Part shown: positions 52,149 through 60,500 of the stretch, piece by piece
How positions within the stretch are numbered: the first letter of the stretch is position 1
Layout: every line of letters starts with the position of its first letter
Source: Corallium rubrum
Lineage: Eukaryota > Cnidaria > Anthozoa > Scleralcyonacea > Coralliidae
Direction: 5' to 3'
Assembly: GCA_964035015.1 (NCBI GenBank)
Contig: OZ036000.1
Coordinates: 6,704,709-6,768,708 of the forward strand
DNA length: 64,000 bases
Notes under the pieces: generated by a model
Database searches by the model: none
What the model saw: only the letters and a program-made list of their open reading frames with translations
Told to the model about the DNA's origin: nothing
Translations under genes and position numbers: made by a program

Positions 52149-52559
52149 ATGGATTCCACTGTGTTGAATAGAGAGAGTCAGATCGGTCTGAAATGCAGTA
52201 ATAACGATGGCAAGCGAAGCGTCAGACTACCACCATTACTGTGCATGACTTTAAACAGTCCGGTACCGAAATCCGAGTATGGGGCCAGTTTCTCTTCCAA
52301 GCAACGTCTCGTTCACCCTGGCATGAAATTAGCGCCTAGTTTTATGTTCCGAAGCTCTCGCGATCTGGTTGGTCGACGTGCTCGCGCGACTCGCCTACCC
52401 GGTTTCGTGCCGACGTCGAACTCTGGAGCTGCGAGCAATTATAATTTTGTACACTCTGGCGCTTTCTACGGCTTTCTCGGAACTAAAAAGCAGTACTTTA
52501 CTCTTGGGCATGACTGGGTATCCGAAAAACCAGTGCGAAAGAACAATCCATTTTCTTAA
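52149..52559 (+). CDS. Uncharacterised 136-residue basic protein
   Basis: A single-exon frame with ATG at 52149 and TAA at 52557-52559. It has no signal peptide or membrane segment. The composition is rich in Ser, Arg, Gly, Phe and Tyr, with short aromatic motifs (SEYGASF, PGFVPTSNSG, FVHSGAFYGFLGTKKQYFTLGHDW). This style, small, basic and rich in Tyr/Phe/Pro/Gly without a domain, is seen in microtubule inner proteins of cilia and sperm tails; that is only a hint. I do not recognise the family. Codon use looks gene-like and the frame is not part of a repeat. The similar gene 1.5 kb downstream supports a real locus. Confidence 0.5.
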   Translation: MDSTVLNRESQIGLKCSNNDGKRSVRLPPLLCMTLNSPVPKSEYGASFSSKQRLVHPGMKLAPSFMFRSSRDLVGRRARATRLPGFVPTSNSGAASNYNFVHSGAFYGFLGTKKQYFTLGHDWVSEKPVRKNNPFS

Positions 52560-52692
52560 TATTTAGAACACCATAACGAGACTTGAAAAAGCTCATCTGT
52601 ATGTTAAAAGTTTTTTTTTTGTCAAGTCGGTGTGTGTAATTTGCCGAAATTCAATTTGAATTTGAAAAATATAATTCCAGACTTGGAAAACG

Positions 52693-52950
52693 CTTGAAAG
52701 TGTAATGTAATGTAATGTAATGTAATGCAATGCAATGCAATGCAATGCAATGCAATGCAATGCAATGCAATGCGGTGCGGTGCGGTGCGGTGCGGTGCGG
52801 TGCGGTGCGGTGCGGTGCGGTGCGGTGCAGTGCAGTGCGGTGCAGTGCAGTGCAGTGCAGTGCAGTGTAGTGTAGTGTAGTGTAGTGTAGTGTAGTGTAG
52901 TGTAGTGTAGTGTAATGTAGTGTGTAATGTGTAATGTGTAAAATGTAATG
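52693..52950. repeat. Pentanucleotide array of successive variant blocks
   Basis: Homogeneous blocks follow each other: (aatgt) about 4, (aatgc) about 10, (ggtgc) about 12, agtgc/ggtgc mixed, (agtgc) about 5, (agtgt) about 11, then degenerate gtaatgt. Neighbouring blocks differ by one base. The minus-strand Leu-His-Cys-Thr frame is a by-product. Confidence 0.97.
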
Positions 52951-54032
52951 TGTAATATAAAGTAAAAACCAGCCTTTAGCGCCATATTAATATATTTGGT
53001 GATGTGTCTGCGCACTGTTTATTTCTGTTGAGAATGTATGTTTTGTATGTATGTTCGTTCGGTTTTTATGTTATTGATTCGGGAAAAAGTGCTGGACACC
53101 GTGAAAATCGTGTTCAGATTGGTTTTTCGTTCGGGCGGTTCGGGCGATGTTCAAACTAGTGCCCGGGCACTTAGCCTGCGTGTAGACGCTCCGTCCCAGA
53201 TCCCAAATAACAGGGATACCGTGCACTCAGTCTGAACGCTGCCTATGACAACATATGCTAAATACGTGTTACGATTGAAAATCTAATGTTTGTGCAATTA
53301 AATATTAATTGTCTGAAGTATTGTAGTTTGGCTTAAGTGTTTTCATACCATACTATGCTTTAATCTGCCGTGAATGAATACTTCGCCGTCCATTAAACGC
53401 TGTTTTGGGTTTAAAAAAATGATTTAAAGTCGAAAAACTACATACAGAAGTTTGTAATTTTAAAATTTAATCGACCACATGCTACGAAATTCGCCAAGGT
53501 CATGAGAAACCGTCTCTTATTTCTGTCGCTGTTGGCAACCGCGCAAACAAATCGCTCGATTCAAAAATTGCAAATAAAACTTTGTCATTGTTCGAGAAGG
53601 CGTCTATTGAATACGAAATCGGACACCGAGGTAAATGTGGTAAGACATCGTTTGAGACACATCGGCTCGAATTTTTGAAAGAATGAGTTTCGACTTTCGA
53701 CTGTGATTGATCTACGGCTTCGCTTTTGGATTCCTGGTGTTGGAAACTGGAATTTTAAGATCGTGATAGACTTCAATATTTAAACATCCCAAGGTTTTGA
53801 GTTAGCTCAGAAGCAGTCGAACAAACAATCAGAACAACAAGAGCTTAATAATAAATATATAAGTTGAAGCTTCTATAAGCTAACCGAGGAATCAAGAATT
53901 GTACATGTGACGCCGAAAGAATTCTGAAGTGGCATTACGGACTTGTGTCAGCGTGGCATATTTGGAAACTCTCCTCAGAAGCGGCGTTTTTTAGTGAAGT
54001 TTATTGTGTTTGGTGATCACCATAAAAAGACG
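52951..54032. other. Intergenic stretch between the two small genes
   Basis: No strong repeat. A few short open frames without recognisable content. Bases 53820-54032 may be 5' UTR of the next gene. Confidence 0.4.
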
Positions 54033-54668
54033 ATGCCATCCCTATATTTTGGGCACCCTGTCTTATCTGAGAAGCTCTTACGAAATCGCTATCAAACGGA
54101 ATATCTACAAAAGTTCTGTAACGATTCGAAATCTGTGTTGTACGGTCATCGGCAGGTACCGGAACACGTCTGGCTGGAAAAACGTCCCGTCGGCTCACCG
54201 TCGTACCGAGTCGAAGGCGTCCCGACACCTACGTATCTTCGCCCTCCATTCGCTTCAAGACTGAGCTATTACGACAGAATGTGCAAGAAAGAAGACCAGG
54301 AGCCGACCACCGAAACAGAGTGGGAGAAATCGTACGAAGGTCTGGAGCGAGGGATCAGCCCGAACCCTCCCCCCAGATGCAAGACTGCCCGACCAAAACA
54401 GTCAACCAATCAGATTACTTATAATTCGAGACCTGTGAGCGAAAATGGATCTACGACTGGTTTCCAAGCCATTAGCAAGATGACCATGAAAAAGTACCAT
54501 GAAAGAAGTTACGAGAATATGATTGGTCCGCGAGTTTTCTTTCGTCCCACAATCCCTCCGCGGCGACATGATTACGTGATACATCCAGCGTTTCACTCCG
54601 AGGCGAAGAAGAAAGGGAGGGCACAGGTAACGAAGAAGCACACGAGAGAATCGATCGGACGAAGATAA
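54033..54668 (+). CDS. Uncharacterised 211-residue protein, possibly ciliary/sperm microtubule-associated
   Basis: First in-frame ATG at 54033; the frame is open further upstream from 53943 but without another ATG. No signal peptide or membrane segment; basic, rich in Pro, Tyr and Arg. Motifs: MPSLYFGHPVLSEKLL, LQKFCNDSKSVLYGHRQVP, VWLEKRPVGSPSYRVEG, SRLSYYDRM, then a Thr/Ser/Pro-rich middle and a basic C-terminus. The arrangement LQK...YxGHxxxPExxWL faintly recalls the sperm microtubule inner protein SPMIP6 (C9orf24) of mammals. This is by eye and weak. A single exon with the previous small gene close by could mean functional pairing. Otherwise unknown. Confidence 0.6.
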   Translation: MPSLYFGHPVLSEKLLRNRYQTEYLQKFCNDSKSVLYGHRQVPEHVWLEKRPVGSPSYRVEGVPTPTYLRPPFASRLSYYDRMCKKEDQEPTTETEWEKSYEGLERGISPNPPPRCKTARPKQSTNQITYNSRPVSENGSTTGFQAISKMTMKKYHERSYENMIGPRVFFRPTIPPRRHDYVIHPAFHSEAKKKGRAQVTKKHTRESIGRR

Positions 54669-55780
54669 TATCTCGTTTGGAAGACATTGTCTGTAAAAAT
54701 TGCTTAAATAGTAGTTATATATTTGTTCAAGTATTCCATCTCACAAAGTGCTGAAATGCAAGGAATATTATATAAATGATATTGTTGGATTAAAGCGACA
54801 TTCCCCTCTTTAGTTTCCTGTTGTGTCTGCAAGCTCCCCCCTTTTAAATTTAGAACCGGTAAGATAACAACAACACGTTTTACGGCCATTTTCCCCACTT
54901 TATTTTTCACATGCCTTGGTTTCCTTTGTTCTTTTAGGGGAATCTATTCAATAGCCCCTGGCAATTAAAACAATAGATTAATATTCCCCTCTAATATTCT
55001 CCTCTAAGGCTCTAATATTCCCATCTAAAGCCTGGTTTTCCATTCAGTACTTTTTATCACGCAATCGACATTTTGTGATCGTTTTCTTTTGTCTTGTGGG
55101 CTCTCGACTGGATCCGTTCCACCCGAGGGCTCATGAGACAAAGAAAGCGATCGCAAAAAGTCGCTCGCTCGACAAAAAAAGTTGAATGGAAATCCGCCTT
55201 AAGGCTCTAATATTCCCCTCTACCATTCCTCGCTATAATATTCTCCTCTAATCTTCCCATCTAATATCCCCTGCACCACTCCTTATCTTATGAAATCCTG
55301 TCAACCTCGCCATGTGAATATCCCTCGGGGATATGTGTTTATTCACCTCGGGTTTCGCCCTCGGTGAATAAATCACATCGCCTCGTGGCCTCAAAATAAC
55401 CTATACTTATACGCAGAGGTTAGCCAGCGGCTCCCCGCAGCAGTTTCCTCCACTTCTCTCTTGCGCATCCTCCCTTTCAACACGATCTCTTACCAAAATT
55501 AAGTGTATATCTTAATTGTAAAATAGGGCTCGAATTAAGACATGACCTTAATTTATCTGTCCCACAAGCGGGATGTTAAACTTGAACACATAAAGCTAAA
55601 AATCCTAGAGGGGTGTTGCGGTCGGGGTTTGAGAGGTGGTTTTGGTTAGGTTTAGGGCTACCGGGGGGTTGTGGTTAGGGGTTGGGGTATGGGGGATGAG
55701 TTTTCATTTAAAATTAAGGATTATCCTTAATTCTTGGCAAGGGAGGTCGACCTGTCCCTTTTTAGACCTGAATCAACCTC
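54669..55780. other. Repeat-derived intergenic sequence
   Basis: Bases 54905-54975 and 55010-55270 contain ttcccctctaatattc motifs also found in nicalin intron 4 near 31300-31390 (ctttgttcttttcaggggaa, atagcccct). At 55325-55400 the cctcggngaataaatc block matches 31985-32060. A MITE lies at 55025-55205. Confidence 0.6.
55025..55205. mobile_element. MITE with AAGCCTGGTTTTCCA ends
   Basis: Left aaagcctggttttccattca, right tgaatggaaatccgcctt, inverted with few changes. Internal ggctcatgagacaaa is shared with the copy at 58557-58712. Confidence 0.78.
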
Positions 55781-57180
55781 GTACCCAGGCTTTTCGCTCC
55801 CGCCCTCGCGAACGCGTCGAGTTCCAATCTCGTGTCGAGTTCAAAAAAAAAATACAAATACAAATAAACTTTATTTAAAGAGGGTAACACCAATTACAAA
55901 TAATGTATTCTCCCTAGTGGCCCTCTAATTCTAATTATAACTATCGATATAGAACAAAATCAAATAAATTTAAATAAAAATAGAGTAAAAAGCAATTATT
56001 AAAAATAAATCATAATAATTACTTAACGAGGGCCGGGAGCGAAAAGCCTGGGTACGAGGTTGATTGGGTATGAATCAGGGTGATTAGAGCTCTTAGGTTG
56101 TAAAACAGTGACAACCAAATGGCAACCAATGAAATGGACAACCAAAATGGCAACTGAGTGGCAAGCAAACGGCAGCCAAGGCCATTGCTTGTCATTACAA
56201 AAGAAAATAGCTCATTAGAAACCCTCGATTTGTCTGAGTTTTGGTCCATAAATAGTAACTGCGTGCTTCGCTACTTGAACGAGATTCGCAAAATTGCAAA
56301 TATTTTCAGGCTTAGCCACTTCTCTTTTTCTTGCGCATCCTCCCTTTTTAGACCACACTCTCATGTCGCTCTCGATCACAACCTGACTCCATATATGTCG
56401 TCCTAGACTTTCTCAAAGTCCTTTTCAAACATTCTTGACCTTTCGACATTTTTGACCTTTCGGTTCCTCGTTGAAAAGGACTTCCCACCTGCTGCGCGCC
56501 AAAATTCGCCGGTGAATTTTTCGACCGGTAACGTAATTCGAGAAGTAATTATATTCAGGCTAAATTGCTATGCAAGTGCTATCTTTGGAAGTTGGAGTTA
56601 AAGAGATTCTTGAAAACGTTTTAGTAGGGGTAGAACCACTTTCCATTGCATGTACGACAACCCGAAACACGTCAAAACAGGGCGGTGTACATTTCAGCGA
56701 TTTCCCACCAGAATATATAATTAGATTCAAAAACCTGCGAGCGAAACAAGTCCGCCTCTTTCCTCCCGCTTTTCCGCTCTCCAGCCTTTCCGCTCGCCCG
56801 CAAAAACTAGCGCTAAGAGGCGGACTTGGAGCACGTCTAAGGCGATACAAAGACAATTGTACCCAGACCTCGTACCCAGGCTTTTCGCTCCCGCCTTCGC
56901 GAACTCGACGAGTTGTGTGAAAAACAGTGACAATCAAATGGCAACCAATGAAATGGACAACCAAATGACAACCAAGTGGCAAGCAATTGAAAACGGCAGC
57001 CAAGGTCATTGCTTGCCATTACAAAAGAAAATGGCTCATTGGGAACCCTCGATTTGTCTTGTGTTTTGGTCTATAAATAGCAGGGACTTGTCCAACCGTA
57101 CACTCGACCGTACATACGAACTATAACTTGTCAACGAAATTTGTAAACGCCCTGATAAATAGTAACTGCGCGCTTTCGCT
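55781..57180. repeat. Duplicated block upstream of the methyltransferase gene
   Basis: The motif aacctcgtacccaggctttt occurs at about 55788 and 56868 (+) and 56041-56062 (minus). A 190-bp block with caatgaaatggacaaccaaa, ggcagccaaggncattgctt and accctcgatttgtct occurs at 56105-56290 and 56925-57180. Between them is dispersed repeat B. Both block copies include (t/c)(c/t)ataaatag, TATA-like, at 56249 and 57071. Confidence 0.75.
56405..56830 (+). repeat. ~400-bp dispersed repeat B, copy 2
   Basis: Second copy of 35135-35535, with an extra gacctttcgacatttttg duplication near the start and a tccagcctttccgctc insertion near the end. Confidence 0.8.
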
Positions 57181-57502
57181 ATTTGCAATTTCGCCAATCT
57201 CGTTCCAGTAGTCCTTCAAGTTCCCGCATGTTGAGGCGAACCCGCCTTTCAGCCGAATATTTCCCGATTATAAGAACGGTTGCGCGAAAAAAATCCGCGA
57301 AAAGCTCAAGCAGTTTCGTCATCGAAAAAGGATGTTATAAATATATAAAGCGAACTGGGTATGATGATATAGATAAACTATCCAAGAAATGACGGTAAAA
57401 AAATAAACATAAAGAAAATAGATGTGCCTTTAGGCGTCAACAGTGAGTAATTCAAGTTTCTTCTGTTTTTCTGGACTGTCATATCGTATTTACTGATTGA
57501 AA

Positions 57503-60500
57503 ATGGAGGCCAAACGATGCTTCAACTGTCGTCATGTTAGTTTTAGACCAGAAGATTTTGCCCTTCATTCGAACCAACGGCAGCCTCTGGACGAGTATAT
57601 ATCATATAATGGTCTTAAAGCGTTGTTTGGTGGACAGAGGCCAACGATTTGTGCGGACTGTGTATATGACAGACTCCAGAACTGTCAACGTTGTTTGAGG
57701 AAGGCACCGCTCAGTCTCTACAACATCGAAGAATGGTTCAAAAGCGGCCACGAACGAGTGTGTCAAGAGTGCGTAGCTATCCAGACAACCCAATTGGCGT
57801 TCAGAAACGGTCTTATGCTACAAGATACTTTAAATCAGTGTTTCGAATGCTCGGCCTTCAAGTCTATTTACTCGTTTCTTTCGCTCTATCATGTGACACA
57901 ATTTGACGTTGTGTGTAGAGAATGCCATATCCACAAAGATATAGCTCGATACCGCGTCGATCTCAAGGCGAGGTATACACAAAACTTGAGCCTAGCACCG
58001 GCTTTGACTCAAGTTCAGGTCGATTTAAAAACAGTTCACGTCGTAGGGAAGCCATTATTGTCGTATGCGAGTGTTCTAAGGGAAGGATCAAAGCCTGTTG
58101 ATGACGAAAGACGAAACGGTGAAACAGCTGTGGATGTTTTGGCCATGCAATACCCACTTCAGGAAGCTCCTTCTTTTTTCCAAACAACTATGGATGGTGA
58201 GTCTTAAATTACACTACATATACAGATATTTAATTTTCTGAGGTTAATTTTGATTAAGGTTTAAAATTGCGGTGAACTTTTGATGCGAATTTTTAATTAA
58301 TTTGGTTTTGACGTTCTATTGAGTATACAGTACCACCTGCCATGAAATTATAATTTGTCTTTTTTGATTTATTTTAAAGTTTTAACACAATTGAGTGTCT
58401 TTTATTGAGGGGAAAAAGCTTATTTTATTTTAGTTTTATATGAATACCCATGCTTCTAGTGCAATATTTGATCAGTAAGATCGGTATTTTAGTGTTATGT
58501 AAATTAGGTTGGCCTGGTCAATAGGAAACGTTTGAATACCTTCCTATGGTGAGCTCAAGCTGGTTTTCCACTAGATGACTTTTTTCCACCCGAAGTGACT
58601 TTCTTTTGTTCGATTTTCAATAGATTTCTGATTAGTTCCAGCTCAGAGCTCATGAGACAAAAGAAAAAGTCACTTCACACGAAAAAAGTCACCTAGTGGA
58701 AAACCAGCTTTAGGTCAATTAAAAAAATATTTCTGTTTTTCATCACTTTTTTTGAAAAAATTGGGGTGGGCAGGTGGATTTTTTATTTTTTATTTTTATT
58801 AGTACAGTAGTGTATTTTCTTACAGAAAATGGGTTAAAAGTTGAGATGTTTAATTCTATTTCATATGCTTTGCCTGCATAGCTAACGATTACTATCCAAA
58901 GCACGTTTACAGTTGATTTCACATTACTTTACCGCCGTGTGTTGTGAAGTTTGTTGGGAAGTTCCGAAGTTCGTTCAGAAGTTCGAATTACATTGCCAAG
59001 GTCGAAAAATTATCCAATCATAATGAGTTTTGATCGACAGCTCGCAAGTTGATTGGATAATTTTTCAACCTTGGCAACATAATTCCGAACTTCCGAACGA
59101 ACTTCGGAACTTCCCAACGAACTTCGCAATACATGGCGATAAAGTAATGTGAAATCAACTGTAAAGCTAATTTTAACTTTCAAAGCTTTGCATGATTTAT
59201 CTGCTTGTCCAGTTTCTTCAGAAGGCTACTGTACTTTGCTCATGTGCGACGGTACAAACAAAAGCAAAAACACGATTTACCACTCTTTTCTAATAATAGC
59301 ACATTACGGCGCCAAATTTTTGATTTCTAACAGATAACTTTTTAAATTCAAAAATAGAAAAAAATCATCAAAAAATCAAAACAATTAAAAAAAAAAAAAT
59401 CTCAAGAAATCTCAAGAAAATCTAAAAAATCCACCCAAAACATTTTTTGGTTACAGGCAGTGTAAACAGTAGAGTGCTGGATAGGCTGTGTTTTAAATAG
59501 AGCAAAGTAAGAAGGTGATAAACTGCTGAAATTAGTTTTAATAATGAAATACTCATACTTTGATCAGAGCCCTTCTGACATTTCACCTTGATGAAGGACT
59601 CTGCTCAAAACTCTGTATTTCATTATCAAAACTATTCTCAGTAGTCACCTTTTCACTTCACTGTCACTATACTGACTAACCTGGCTTTGTGTAGAGCATG
59701 CCAACATTACTCGTATGCAACTCCTCTTCAATTGACAGTAGTGAAAAAGGTGGTGGCAGCAATCATGCTTTGTGACCTCAAACCAACTCAAATAACAACT
59801 AAACATTGTTTATCATGCTAAATGGATTAAGTAAGCAAGAACTTCATGCCTACCAAAGTTGATCGTGTTAAAACCATATCTTATAATAATTCTGTAAGAA
59901 ACAATATTTACTGCTTGCAAATGATTGTGGTTAAATGTACAAGTCACCATCTTTTTCGGTATGGTCAATTCATGATATATTACAACATTTTTCAACCCTA
60001 TCACTGAGTGTGTTTTTTCCTTCTGCTGTTTCACAGTGAACATCTGCAGAATGGTGTTAAATGCATTCAAACAGTCCCTTCGTGAACTGGAGGGTAAGAC
60101 GAAGCTTGAGTTACAGATTCTTCATCAGAACACCAGTATTTGGGAACTAGTACTGAGGAGTAAATTGGTTCAAGTGTCTCAAAAATTCTCCACTCAGGCC
60201 ACCAACCGTACATCGTTCTGTGAAGCTGAGATTCGCTCTGCCTACCTTGGTACATACTGCTGTTCTCACGCTAGCTTGGTTCGGGCTGCTGTCACATCAG
60301 GCTGTTTTCCACCCTTGGCTGAATTTGTTAAAAAGGCCAATGAAGCAAAGAGGTAGAAACTGCTTAGTTTTATACTGTTAGTTGACAGTTACTGCACTGT
60401 ACTGTACTGTATTGTACTGTACAGTACAGTCTGGTAGTTTTATCTATCAATTTTTTGTATGAATTCATTAATCAGACATTAAGTGACTTGTTATGTAGTT

